A stretch of 64,000 bases of DNA from Kolteria novifilia (GTDB taxonomy: Bacteria > Planctomycetota > Planctomycetia > Kolteriales > Kolteriaceae), in the NCBI GenBank assembly GCA_007748055.1, contig CP036279.1, forward strand, positions 806,001 through 870,000, in the 5' to 3' direction. The notes beneath the pieces were generated by a model. It did not search any database. It was given only the letters and a program-made list of their open reading frames with translations, and was not told the DNA's origin. The position numbers were made by a program, and so were the translations under genes. This document shows positions 16,332 through 25,228 of the stretch, piece after piece (within the stretch, counting starts at the first letter, position 1; every line of letters begins with the position of its first letter).

Positions 16332-16366
16332 GGGGGTTTTCCCCTCCGGCGACCTCCCCTTGGGGG
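16332..16366 (+). promoter_or_regulatory. Alternative G/C hairpins overlapping a ribosome-binding site
   Basis: GGGGG (16332-16336) can pair with CCCC at 16341-16344 or 16356-16359. The latter can instead pair with GGGGG at 16362-16366, which is the ribosome-binding site of ATG 16374. The two hairpins are mutually exclusive in part, so a switch controlling translation is conceivable. Confidence 0.35.
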
Positions 16367-16373
16367 AAGTGCG

Positions 16374-17624
16374 ATGAACCAATCCCCATCACCACCTTGC
16401 CGCGAACGCGTCCGCCTGGAAGGGCACATCATCGACGCGTTGATCTTGCCCAAGGTCCTCGATCTGATCCTCAGCGATGGGGGACGCTACGAGATCCTCG
16501 ACATCGAGATCGGTCGTTCGCGGCACGATCCGAGCTGGGCGGAGATCGAAGTTCGGGCCGACAACCCCACAACCCTCGAGTCGATCCTCCACAAGCTCGG
16601 CCCCCACGGCGCCACGTCGGTCGAGGCGGAGGATGCCGACTGTCAGGTGGCGGACATCGAAGGGACTTTCCCAGAAGGCTTCGCCAGCACCACCAACCTC
16701 CCGACCCAGGTCCGCGTCGACGGTTCCTGGATCCTGGTCGATGACCAGGAGATGGACTGCGGCATCGTCATCGGCGCCGATCACAAGAGTGCTCGCTGCG
16801 TGCCGATGCACCGGGTGGCCCTTGGAGATCTGGTGGTCGTCGGACGCAAGGGCGTCCGCGTTCTGCCGCAGTCGCCCCGCAAGAGCGACGCGGGTACGTT
16901 CCAGTTCATGACCAGCGAAGTCAGCAGCGAAAAGCCCAAGGGGGTGACGGTTCGTGATATCGCCGAGGAGTTCCGGCAGACGCGCGAGCGCGGCGAGAAG
17001 ATCCTCCTCGTTGGCGGGCCGGCCATCGTTCACACCGGCGCCGGCGAACACATCTGTCGACTGATCCGCGGCGGCTTCGTTCAGGTCCTCTTCGCCGGCA
17101 ACGCCCTGGCGACCCACGACATCGAACAAGCCCTGATGGGCACGAGCCTCGGTGTCGATCTGGAGCGTGGCTATCCCATGCACGAGGGGCACGAACACCA
17201 TCTACGCGCCATCAACACGATTCGACGGGCCGGCGGCATTCGCCCGGCGGTCAAACAAGGAGTCATTCGTTCGGGCATCATGTACGAGTGTGTCCAGCAC
17301 GGCGTCGAGTACCTGCTCGCCGGCTCGATTCGCGACGATGGCCCGCTCCCCGACGTGATGACCAACTGCGTCGAAGCGGTCGACCGCATGCGCGCGATGC
17401 GCGTCGGCGTCGGTTTCTGTCTCATGATCGCGACGACCCTTCACTCGATCGCGACCGGCAACATTTTGCCCGCGTCGATCCCGATCGCCTGTGTCGACAT
17501 CAACCCGGCGACGGTGACCAAGCTCGCCGATCGCGGCACCGCGCAGTCGGTCGGCATCGTGACCGACGTCGAACCCTTTCTGCGGGCGCTGATCTTCGAG
17601 CTACTCGGGGCGGAGACCCCGTAG
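16374..17624 (+). CDS. LOR/SDH-type (TIGR00300) protein, probable ornithine cyclodeaminase
   Basis: A 416-residue protein of the family named after the LOR/SDH conserved domain. The archaeal members and the C-terminal half of cyanobacterial ArgZ/AgrE turn ornithine into proline plus ammonia with NAD. Family motifs seen include RVRLEGHIIDALILPKVLD at the N-terminus, GGPAIVHTGAG, FAGNALATHDIE, MHEGHEHHLRAINTIRRAGG, LLAGSIRDDGPLPDV, MIATTLHSIATGN and CVDINPATVTKLADRG, the last typical of a nucleotide-binding region. The gene starts at ATG 16374 after GGGGGAAG. It is 66 bp upstream of an amidinotransferase-fold gene equal to the ArgZ N-terminal half, so the two should form an arginine-to-proline route. 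Another role in amino-acid metabolism is possible; the activity was not shown here. Confidence 0.82.
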   Translation: MNQSPSPPCRERVRLEGHIIDALILPKVLDLILSDGGRYEILDIEIGRSRHDPSWAEIEVRADNPTTLESILHKLGPHGATSVEAEDADCQVADIEGTFPEGFASTTNLPTQVRVDGSWILVDDQEMDCGIVIGADHKSARCVPMHRVALGDLVVVGRKGVRVLPQSPRKSDAGTFQFMTSEVSSEKPKGVTVRDIAEEFRQTRERGEKILLVGGPAIVHTGAGEHICRLIRGGFVQVLFAGNALATHDIEQALMGTSLGVDLERGYPMHEGHEHHLRAINTIRRAGGIRPAVKQGVIRSGIMYECVQHGVEYLLAGSIRDDGPLPDVMTNCVEAVDRMRAMRVGVGFCLMIATTLHSIATGNILPASIPIACVDINPATVTKLADRGTAQSVGIVTDVEPFLRALIFELLGAETP

Positions 17625-17690
17625 GCAGGCACCGTTCGCGGACCGCGACGATGGGTAGAGAGATCTGTTAGATCCGGAGGCTCCCCGACG

Positions 17691-18530
17691 ATGACAGGAC
17701 GTCAGGCTCGACTGTTGATGTGTCCTCCCGACCACTACGGGATCGAGTACGAGATCAACCCTTGGATGAGTCGCGCTTGCGAGAGCCATCACGGCAAAGC
17801 GACAATCCAGTGGCTCCAGCTCCGTCAGATCTTCGAGCAGCTTGGCGCGACGATCGAGTTGGTCGACCCCGTTCCCGGACTGCCCGACATGGTCTTCACG
17901 GCCAACGCGGGGTTGGTCTTTCACGATCGCATCGTCTCCTCCCGGTTTCGGCATGTCGAGCGCCAGGGGGAATCGGCGCACTTCGAGAGTTGGTTCACCG
18001 CTCACGGCTTCAACGTCGCCTCGCTCGCGACGCCGGCCCCTTTCGAGGGAGCGGGGGACGCGCTCTTCTGTGGCGACATCCTCTTCGCGGGCTATTTGCA
18101 CCGCAGCGACATCCGCGCCCATACCAAGTTGGCCCACATCGTCGGCTGCCAGGTCCTCGGCTTGGAACTCGTCGACCCGCGGTTCTATCACCTCGACACT
18201 TGTTTTTGCCCGCTGGCGCCGGGGGTGGCTCTCTACTTTCCCGAGGCCTTTGACGACTACGGCCGACGGGTGCTCCAGGCCCACATCCGAACACTCATCG
18301 AGGTGGCCGAGGAGGACGCGGTGCGCTTCGGCTGCAACGCGGTGGTGATCGGATCGGATGTCGTCTTCAACGCGGGGTGTGATCACTTGGCGGAGCAGTT
18401 GTCGGTTCTTGGCTTCCGGGCCCACCAAGCCGATCTCTCCGAGTTCCTCAAGGCCGGCGGAGCCGCCAAGTGCTTGACGCTCCGACTCGACGGCGAGGAA
18501 GCCGCGATCTGGAAGAGCCTCGCCGCCTAA
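17691..18530 (+). CDS. Amidinotransferase-fold protein, probable arginine dihydrolase (ArgZ N-domain type)
   Basis: A 279-residue protein resembling the N-terminal domain of cyanobacterial ArgZ/AgrE throughout. Residues equivalent to its arginine-binding and catalytic set are present: Asn23 (EINPWM), Asp66 and Asn72 (DMVFTANAG), Glu119 and Asp123 (FEGAGD), His167 (FYHLDTC) and the nucleophile Cys261 (GGAAKCLTLRL). The ArgZ-type Asn pair distinguishes dihydrolases, which release ornithine, CO2 and two NH3, from ordinary deiminases and DDAH. This assignment of residue roles relies on my memory of the family. GGAGG (17676-17680) precedes ATG 17691. The LOR/SDH gene upstream would convert the ornithine to proline. 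The protein is soluble and cytoplasmic. Confidence 0.82.
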   Translation: MTGRQARLLMCPPDHYGIEYEINPWMSRACESHHGKATIQWLQLRQIFEQLGATIELVDPVPGLPDMVFTANAGLVFHDRIVSSRFRHVERQGESAHFESWFTAHGFNVASLATPAPFEGAGDALFCGDILFAGYLHRSDIRAHTKLAHIVGCQVLGLELVDPRFYHLDTCFCPLAPGVALYFPEAFDDYGRRVLQAHIRTLIEVAEEDAVRFGCNAVVIGSDVVFNAGCDHLAEQLSVLGFRAHQADLSEFLKAGGAAKCLTLRLDGEEAAIWKSLAA

Positions 18531-20275
18531 CCTTCCGCGGCGGTCGTTCGCCCGGTCGCCACGTCGAACTCCGCGAGCATCGGGACGAGCATCGCCGCGA
18601 TCGCGAACCCGTAGACACCTAGTCCCACCAGGAATGGACCGGTCTGGTCCCCGAGCAGAACCGCCACGATGCAATAGAAGGTCGCGAACGGCGTCATCGC
18701 CGCGGTGAGCGCGATCGCGTTGGACGGTGCGGTGGCACTGAGCGAGATCCAAAATCCGATGCTGCCAAGCACGATGAACAGGATGAAACTCGCCCACTGC
18801 GCCTCGAAGCGGCCGCTGACGAGAATCAAGAACAGGCAGACGAGAATGCCGACGAACAGCAGGAACATCGTGCCGAGGCTGTTGGCGATCGCGATCCGTG
18901 TGTTCTCGTACCGCAGGCCGAAGTGGACCCCCAGGACGGTCGCGAAAAGGACCAGCACCAGCGCATCGATCAGCATGTAGCTGACCGCCATCGGTTCGAC
19001 GAATCCCCGCATGGCACCGACCGCGATCAGGATCAGCGGCCCGATCACCATCTCTTTCGCGTTGTAGATGATCCCGAGCAGCTTGCCGAAGACGAACTCC
19101 TTCGGCGAGACATCGGTGACGAGCAGCAAGTCGATCGATCTTAGGTCGCGCTCGGTCGTGATCGCGGTGACCGCTTGCGCGTTGACCAAGAGCAAGCTGA
19201 GCACCGCCAACGGCAGGAGACTGCGGGCGAGGAGGAGATGCCCGCGCGACTCGGGTGCCGGGGCGAAGAGCAGCGCCGCCAGCAGCAGTAGGAAGATGGC
19301 CACGTAGGCGACTTTGACGACGACCGGTCGGCCGCCGTAGGCCCGCGTGATGATCTCGCGCCAGAGAACCGGATTGCGCCAGACCTTGCGGACCTTGTCC
19401 TTGGCGAACGGGTGGGCGAGCCCCTTCTTCTCCGCCTCGGAGGTCTCCTCCCGCTGCATGATCGGTTCGCCACGCGGATTCCAGGCCCGCAAGCGGTAGG
19501 TGGTCCAGACGAGGAGCCCGACCGACGTCAACGTGGTCAGGACGAGGAAGATCAGCCCCGGCCGTATCGACTGGCGGAACGCGACGGAGGTTTCTCCCAA
19601 GTCGGTCGCGGCCGCGACGGCGCGGAAGGGGGAGATGATGGTGCACCAGTTGACGAAGGGCTGCCCGAGGATGGTCAGTCCGCCCAGCCCGACCGCGATC
19701 AGTTCGATGACGAGGACCCAGAGAGCGAGGACCAGCCCGGTCAGGGCGAACGCCTGGAAGGTTTGCTCACGCCAGGTCGCCATCAGGACCGCGAGGGAAC
19801 TGGTCAGGAGAATCGCGCCGAGCGTCGCGGCTTGGACCTCGAAGACTTGGGTGAAGCTGATTCCCCCGAAGAGGACCATCAGCATGAAGATCGGCACGCC
19901 GGCGACGAGAAAGCTACCGACTTGCAGCAGGCAGCAGAAGAACTTGTCGACGATGATCTCGTGGTCGGGCAATCGGGTGATCAGCAAGAGGATGAAGGTG
20001 CGGCGCGCCTTTTCGTAGCTGATCGACGAGACGCCGGCGATGCAGGCGAGAAAGAGCAGGATCGCGAGCTGGGTGAAGGCGAGCAGTTGGAAGAGAACGA
20101 CGTTGAAGTAGGCCAAATCGCCGATGCGCTGGACCTGCTGGAAGCCGATGATCGCTTGCCATGCGGTCCACATGAGGACGAAGAGCAGGGCGGCATAACC
20201 GGTGCGGAGCGTGGCGTAACGTGGTCGGCGAGGAGTGGTAAGGGCTTCCCGCGCGAAGATCGGTCCCCAGAGCAA
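18527..20275 (-). CDS. ABC-2 type transporter permease
   Basis: About 583 residues with roughly 12 membrane helices in two halves, separated by a cytoplasmic stretch with WRNPVLWREIITRAYGG. Each half carries the ABC-2 pattern of a helix followed by a short charged motif (SYEKARRTFILLLITRLPDHEIIVDK, TTERDLRSIDLLLVTDVSPKEFVFGK), as in its neighbours. I chose TTG 20275 because GGGAGA lies 6-7 nt upstream and the product then begins LLWGPIFAREAL, matching the starts of the paralogues; the open frame extends to 20443. It is the last of four tandem permease genes on this strand. No ATPase is near. Its stop overlaps the end of the amidinotransferase gene by 4 bp. Confidence 0.8.
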   Translation of the reverse strand: MLWGPIFAREALTTPRRPRYATLRTGYAALLFVLMWTAWQAIIGFQQVQRIGDLAYFNVVLFQLLAFTQLAILLFLACIAGVSSISYEKARRTFILLLITRLPDHEIIVDKFFCCLLQVGSFLVAGVPIFMLMVLFGGISFTQVFEVQAATLGAILLTSSLAVLMATWREQTFQAFALTGLVLALWVLVIELIAVGLGGLTILGQPFVNWCTIISPFRAVAAATDLGETSVAFRQSIRPGLIFLVLTTLTSVGLLVWTTYRLRAWNPRGEPIMQREETSEAEKKGLAHPFAKDKVRKVWRNPVLWREIITRAYGGRPVVVKVAYVAIFLLLLAALLFAPAPESRGHLLLARSLLPLAVLSLLLVNAQAVTAITTERDLRSIDLLLVTDVSPKEFVFGKLLGIIYNAKEMVIGPLILIAVGAMRGFVEPMAVSYMLIDALVLVLFATVLGVHFGLRYENTRIAIANSLGTMFLLFVGILVCLFLILVSGRFEAQWASFILFIVLGSIGFWISLSATAPSNAIALTAAMTPFATFYCIVAVLLGDQTGPFLVGLGVYGFAIAAMLVPMLAEFDVATGRTTAAEG

Positions 20276-20465
20276 TCGACTTCTCCCATGAGCCCGCCGG
20301 GGCGGGCGCTGTTGGGGTTGATCGCCCGGCTTCCCACTGCCACTGAACTTGCCCGCGCACTTCCCCAGATAGGGCAATGATAAAGTTCTTCCCCGCTCAG
20401 GGCAAGCGAGGACGACCACCAGGTTTGGGGGGACTACCGTCACTCGGCTTCCGAGTCCCTTGCTG

Positions 20466-21047
20466 TCATACGCCCGATGGAGCCGAGTGGTTCACCACGC
20501 GGACTGCGGGGATACGCTCGGAGGGCATGCGTCCGAAGGCGGCATCGAATGACGCGACGTTCTGTTGATGAATGAGGTAGGCGACGGTGAGCCACGAGAT
20601 GGCGACGCACAGGAAGAGACTGAGGGGCCCCGACCAGCCGCTGTTCGACCAGGGGATGAAAGCGCGGACGAGCACTAAGAGCGGCAAGGGCGTCAGCGTC
20701 ATGAGGGTGAAGTAGGCTCCAACCGTGAACAACAACGCCATCCCCGACTTGCGGAGAAGCAGCGGCTCGAGGGTGCCGCGACGTTGCTCGTTGGGAAGCA
20801 AATCCGCCATCGACAGGGGCGTGAGGAAGGTGATCGTGGTGAGTTGCAGAAAGCTGATGGCGACGAAGAGATCGTAAGCGGGCGGTTTGTGTTGGACGCT
20901 CGTGGAGCCTTGAAAGAAGCATCCGGCCACGGTGCTCGCGAGGATGAACGCAAGGGCGGTCACGTACCCCAGTCGCGTCAGGAAGACACGCCGATCGCGA
21001 GTTCGGCGAACAATATCCCAGTGAACGATGGCCGCGACGCCGCGCAT
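20466..21047 (-). CDS. Half-size ABC-2 type permease-like protein
   Basis: A 193-residue membrane protein. It begins with the same pattern as the larger neighbours (HWDIVRRTRDRRVFLTRLGYV, then a helix) and carries the charged motif PNEQRRGTLEPLLLRKSG, matching the first half of the others (KERRTFDHLF...). It stops after about five helices, so it is a one-third-size relative. This could be a natural half-transporter, a truncated copy or a decaying gene. The start is ATG 21047 and the frame is intact to TGA-equivalent end, so it is not obviously a pseudogene. It lies 95 bp downstream of the 610-residue-frame permease. Confidence 0.65.
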   Translation of the reverse strand: MRGVAAIVHWDIVRRTRDRRVFLTRLGYVTALAFILASTVAGCFFQGSTSVQHKPPAYDLFVAISFLQLTTITFLTPLSMADLLPNEQRRGTLEPLLLRKSGMALLFTVGAYFTLMTLTPLPLLVLVRAFIPWSNSGWSGPLSLFLCVAISWLTVAYLIHQQNVASFDAAFGRMPSERIPAVRVVNHSAPSGV

Positions 21048-21141
21048 GGCTCCGGTTCCACTTGCTCTACAGGCTCCAGGATCAGAATTGCATCATCCCG
21101 CGAGCGACGGACTATAGGAAGCATGAAATGGCTCTGATCGC

Positions 21142-22890
21142 TCAACGGGCGTTTGGGAACGTTGAGGGGGGCGAGTCGCTCGGAGCCGTCCCCGCCGACG
21201 CGATGCGGCCGAAGGTGCGGTCGAAGGTGCGGTCGAAGGTGAGGACGCAGCGGCGGAGGAGGAAGCCGCCGAGGACGACGTAGGTGAGGAAGAAGAGCAG
21301 TCCCCAGGCGGCCTCGCCCACGGTCCGCTCGTAGCCGCTGGGACGATAGCCCGATCGATTGAAGAGGAACCCCCAAAGAAGCGATGGGATCAGACCGCCG
21401 ATCACGTAGCCGCCCACCAGCGTCAGGACAAACGCGGTCCGGCCGGTCTTGCAGCATAGCGAGAGGTATTGGCCAAGAGCGACCATGAACCAGCCGTAGA
21501 GAAGCGTGAAAAACGGCATGGCGATGAGCTGAAACCCGTCGAGATCTTCCTGGCCGAGGAACAAAATGGCCGCGAAGGGGACGGACAGGGCCAGGTAGTA
21601 GAGGATCGGTTTCAGGGCCGCGACGTGCTTGGCGCGGACGATCTCCCACGCGGTCAGGGGCGTGGCGAGGACGAGTATCCAGCTTTCCTGATCGCGCTCG
21701 TTGGCGAAGCTGCCCGCGGCCCGGCCGATCGACGTGACGAACGCGATCACCCCGAACAGCGAGAGGAAGATCGAGGACGTCACGGTTGCGATCATGAGCA
21801 TCTCTCGCTGCTTCGTCCCCCACCAGACCGACAGGGTGTAGAGACACGCCAGGAGTAGGGTGGTGTAGATGGTGGCGATGATATAGCGGACGGCTTTTCC
21901 CCATCGGGGGGCTCGGGCGAGCAGGTCGGGAAACGTCCATTCCTTCCAGAACATCGCGTCGTCCCCCACCGGGATCGTCTTTCGTCCCCGCGAAGGGCGT
22001 TTCGACTTGCTCGTGGTGGAAGTCCGCACGCGCCCGCTCCGAAAGGCGGCTCGCACCCGGACGCACGAGATCCGCAGAAAGACCATCCCCACCAGTCCGT
22101 GCGCCACCACGTATGCGAGCGTCATCCACACGAAACGTGGATCTTCCGCGAAGGCACTGATGATCCACGCGTAGAAGACGAAAGGCTCGACGATCATCGC
22201 CAAGCCGGTGTAGTGCGACAGGGTGGTGAGGACCGACGCCGGGGTGTCGCCGAGATCGATCCACTGACCATAAGCTCGCAGCGCGGCGACGATCAGCCAC
22301 GGGACGCAGGGCAGGATGAGGAGCAGCACGACGACCGCCCATTGGCCGTTGCCGACGCTCGCTTTGACGGTGGGGCTGATGATCGAGACGAACAGGCAGA
22401 TCGCCGACGCGGAGAAGAGGGTCGCGAGCGTGACGATGGTCAGAAGCGTCAGACGCAGCGGATCGACGCCGCCGAGGAAGGTCGAGAAGGCGAGGACCGG
22501 CGCGCCGGCGAGGAGGAACTGCAGGACGGTCAGGGTGCTGCCGATCCACTTGCCGAGGGCGATCTCGCGGTTGGAGAGGTGGGTGTCGAAGAGGTGGTCG
22601 AAGGTCCGCCGTTCCTTTTCGAGGGCGATCGGCGTCGCGACGTAGTTGGGCGTCAGGATGAGCACCGCGAGGAGCTGGACGAACGTCATCCACAGGAAGA
22701 AGGTATGAGCGACGGCCGCTTCATCGGGGATCCCCGTGCCGATCTTCACGTCGACGACCGACCGCACGGAGAGAAGGATGACGAGGAGGAGAGCGACGTA
22801 TCCCGCTCGCAGCAGGAAGGTCTTCCAGCGTCGCGCATGGCGTATCGCTTCCCACCCGAGGATCGGTCCCACGAGATCCAACGCACGCAC
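21142..22890 (-). CDS. ABC-2 type transporter permease
   Basis: About 582 residues from GTG 22890, which has GGAAGGA upstream and gives the start RALDLVGPILGWEAIRHARR, parallel to the paralogue at 24929 (RWTLFGPILGWEMTTLIRRR); an ATG at 22974 adds 28 unlikely residues. There are about 12 membrane helices and two charged ABC-2 motifs (LEKERRTFDHLFDTHLSNRE, NERDQESWILVLATPLTAWE). The middle cytoplasmic loop has DDAMFWKEWTFPDLL. Near the C-terminus a 12-bp tandem repeat encodes FDRTFDRTFGR. The array has no ATPase gene; its partner must be elsewhere. Confidence 0.85.
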   Translation of the reverse strand: MRALDLVGPILGWEAIRHARRWKTFLLRAGYVALLLVILLSVRSVVDVKIGTGIPDEAAVAHTFFLWMTFVQLLAVLILTPNYVATPIALEKERRTFDHLFDTHLSNREIALGKWIGSTLTVLQFLLAGAPVLAFSTFLGGVDPLRLTLLTIVTLATLFSASAICLFVSIISPTVKASVGNGQWAVVVLLLILPCVPWLIVAALRAYGQWIDLGDTPASVLTTLSHYTGLAMIVEPFVFYAWIISAFAEDPRFVWMTLAYVVAHGLVGMVFLRISCVRVRAAFRSGRVRTSTTSKSKRPSRGRKTIPVGDDAMFWKEWTFPDLLARAPRWGKAVRYIIATIYTTLLLACLYTLSVWWGTKQREMLMIATVTSSIFLSLFGVIAFVTSIGRAAGSFANERDQESWILVLATPLTAWEIVRAKHVAALKPILYYLALSVPFAAILFLGQEDLDGFQLIAMPFFTLLYGWFMVALGQYLSLCCKTGRTAFVLTLVGGYVIGGLIPSLLWGFLFNRSGYRPSGYERTVGEAAWGLLFFLTYVVLGGFLLRRCVLTFDRTFDRTFGRIASAGTAPSDSPPSTFPNAR

Positions 22891-22994
22891 TGTGAACGGT
22901 CCTTCCCTTCCCGACGTTCTTCCGGTAGCTACACCATCTCTCTCATGATCGCAGAGATGGTTTGGCGATTCCATGGCTACTCAAGGGGCACCGG

Positions 22995-24929
22995 TCAACC
23001 CGAGGGTTCGTCGAGTCTCTCGGTCGGTCTCTTGTTGACGGCACCGACCTGAGCCGCGTCGGTGGATCCCGTGGAAACGGGCGAGGACGATCCGCCGATG
23101 CCGGGAAGTTTCGTTCGATGCATCGGTCCCGGTGGGGGATGCTCTTCCCCCCGACCCATCCAGTGATCGAACTGCAAGATGGCGCGGGCGTAGAGGACGA
23201 CACCGATCGCGGCGAAAAGCAGCACGTAGCCGACACTGATGAGCAGCAAGTCGGAGTCACCGGCGAGATAGTCTTGTTCAAACTCTTCGGAAGTGAAGGC
23301 CGAGCCGGCGAGGACCGCCCAAGGGAGAGCGAGGATCACCAGTTTGGTGATCAGTTCCGCATCGATGCCGGTCGCGACCAACGGCAAGAAGATGAGAAAG
23401 GAGCCGAAGAGATGGCCGAACCCGCCGAAGAGTGCCAAGATCACGAACGTCACCCCGATCGAGGACATCGTCGATTTCCGCAAGAGCGAATGGTGGACGC
23501 CGAGCGCGGCGACGAAGAGGGCGTAGGCGAGAGTCGCGATGACCAGACAAGGGACGGCGAAGAACGAGAGGCTGCCAACGTAGACCGCGACGCACCACCC
23601 GGGAAGGAGAATGCCGAGGACGACGATGATCGGCCGTAGCGAGTGGAGCATCTTGGCCCGGACGATCTCGCGACCGGTCAGCGGTGTCGAGAGGATGGAG
23701 AGCCAAGTATCGCGTTCCCGCTCGGCGGTGACGCTGCTCGCGGCTCGAATCGCCACCCAAATGTAGGTGAGCCCGATGATGAGCGTTCCGACGAACTTGA
23801 GGTAGTCATCGAGATCGGTGAAGGCGGCCCGAAGGTGCTTGCCGTGATAGAAGTGCTCATAGAAACCGGCGGCGAAGGGAGCATAGAACCCGAGCAGCAG
23901 CGCGAGTAGCGCTCCGGTCGCGACGAAGCTCCGGTGTGCCCGGATCTCGAAGGTCCATTCCTTCCAGAGCATCGGGTCGTGCTTGACCGTCAGGATGCGT
24001 TTGCGTTCTCGCCGCCAGGGAAGCGTCCATCCCTTCTTTTTTCCGCCGGACGCGCCGCGATGAATCGCTCGGATGCGAGTTACCGCGAACGAGAGGAGAA
24101 CCACCGCGAGCGAAAGGTGAAAGGCCGAGTAGAGCGTGACGATGAAGGCGACTTGATCGAGCGACGTCGATTCAATCAACCAGTACCAGGCGACGAACGG
24201 CTCGATGATGCTCAACTGCTCGGCGATGAATTCGGCCAACGCGCCAAAGAAGCGGCTGGCTGGCGTCTTGTGGTCGTACCACCACTCGATGGTTTCGGCG
24301 ATCGAGTAGCTGCCGAGCGACAAGAGGAGCGGCGAGAGGAGCAGGATGACGACCCAGGCATAGACCGCGGTGATCGCGCGTCGGAGCCGCGTGATGTAGA
24401 TCGAGACCAGCATCGCGACCGCCGAGGTCGACGCGATCGTCGCCAACGAGAGGATGCTGAACCAGAGGAGCTTGGTGGCATCGATGCCGCCGAAGAGCTG
24501 GGCGAAGCTGAGGATCGGGATGCCGACGAGGACCAAGAGCCCGACATTGAGCGATCGGGCCGCCCACTTGCCGAGCACGACTTCCCGATTGCGCAAGTCG
24601 GTGGCGAAGAGATACTCGATCGTTCGTCGTTCGCGTTCGACGGTGATGGCGGTACCAACATAGGCCGGGGTCAGGAGCAGGATCGCGAAGAGCTGGGCGA
24701 AGCTGAACTGCGAGAAAAACTGTTGGGCGAAGCGGGAGAAGAACTCGAGCGATGGATCGCTTCCCGTTGGTCCCCCTCCCCAAGCGAGACGTGCCTGTTC
24801 GTAACTCGTGTAGAGCACGACGAGCAAGACGCATGCGTAGAGGGCTCTGACGAAGAAGTAACGACGCCTCCGAATGAGGGTCGTCATTTCCCAACCGAGA
24901 ATAGGCCCGAAGAGGGTCCATCGGCGCAC
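22995..24929 (-). CDS. ABC-2 type transporter permease
   Basis: 644 residues from GTG 24929 (GGAGA upstream). It is the first gene of the four-permease unit. The product has about 12 helices in two halves, two charged motifs (VERERRTIEYLFATDLRNRE and TAERERDTWLSILSTPLTGRE), and a middle loop with KHDPMLWKEWTFEIRAH, a close parallel to the next gene. Such twin-half ABC-2 proteins normally pair with a separate ATPase to move lipids, polysaccharides or drugs; the substrate here is unknown. The C-terminus is Pro/Gly-rich. No ATPase lies upstream: the next gene is an isocitrate dehydrogenase family gene. Confidence 0.88.
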   Translation of the reverse strand: MRRWTLFGPILGWEMTTLIRRRRYFFVRALYACVLLVVLYTSYEQARLAWGGGPTGSDPSLEFFSRFAQQFFSQFSFAQLFAILLLTPAYVGTAITVERERRTIEYLFATDLRNREVVLGKWAARSLNVGLLVLVGIPILSFAQLFGGIDATKLLWFSILSLATIASTSAVAMLVSIYITRLRRAITAVYAWVVILLLSPLLLSLGSYSIAETIEWWYDHKTPASRFFGALAEFIAEQLSIIEPFVAWYWLIESTSLDQVAFIVTLYSAFHLSLAVVLLSFAVTRIRAIHRGASGGKKKGWTLPWRRERKRILTVKHDPMLWKEWTFEIRAHRSFVATGALLALLLGFYAPFAAGFYEHFYHGKHLRAAFTDLDDYLKFVGTLIIGLTYIWVAIRAASSVTAERERDTWLSILSTPLTGREIVRAKMLHSLRPIIVVLGILLPGWCVAVYVGSLSFFAVPCLVIATLAYALFVAALGVHHSLLRKSTMSSIGVTFVILALFGGFGHLFGSFLIFLPLVATGIDAELITKLVILALPWAVLAGSAFTSEEFEQDYLAGDSDLLLISVGYVLLFAAIGVVLYARAILQFDHWMGRGEEHPPPGPMHRTKLPGIGGSSSPVSTGSTDAAQVGAVNKRPTERLDEPSG

Positions 24930-25119
24930 TAGGGGGCTCTCCTTCGCTACCGGACGATGGGCTCGAGATGCCGTTGCAGCCTAGCCGATGGGACGTGGTC
25001 TCTCCAGCCCATTCGGAGGAAAGGGGCAGCGGTTGGTGGCGAACAAGCTTCGAAACCTTCAAACCGTTCTCTCCCCAAGGAGAGGTGAGAAAAGTCTGGC
25101 CCTTGGTCGTCGATCAGCA
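24930..25119. other. Upstream region of the permease unit
   Basis: No gene or clear promoter motif. It joins the family-A element at 25120 that closes the neighbouring gene. Confidence 0.4.
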
Positions 25120-25228
25120 CTAGTGCATTGGTCCTTCTAACTCTTGGGGTGCCACTGGCTGCTTGTCAGCCAGTGCCAAAGGGTTAGGGTTGCACCAGCA
25201 CCAACTTCAAGTTGGAACAGAACACTAG
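25120..25228 (+). mobile_element. Family-A inverted-repeat element, copy 1
   Basis: A 109-bp element from CTAGTGCATTGGTCC to GGAACAGAACACTAG. As an inverted repeat the ends match at 11 of 15 bases, with CTAG outermost on both sides. Inside is a perfect hairpin, CACTGGCTG-CTTGT-CAGCCAGTG (25153-25175), and the block CCAAAGGGTTAGGGTTG. The right CTAG contains the stop codon of the adjacent isocitrate dehydrogenase family gene (minus strand TAG, 25225-25227). Confidence 0.85.

Larger units (their letters stand above)
16024..16373. other. Intergenic region with terminator and leader
   Basis: Holds the terminator at 16090-16117 and the leader hairpins at 16332-16366. No gene or other motif is visible between them. 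Confidence 0.45.

Noticed and set aside
17601-19646. Long minus-strand ORF (681 codons) overlapping two genes
   Set aside because: Arg/Asp/His-rich product that is a shadow of the ABC permease and amidinotransferase genes.
20466-21047. Frameshifted full-length permease
   Set aside because: No continuation of the missing C-terminal half is seen in the other frames of the following gap, so a frameshift is not supported.
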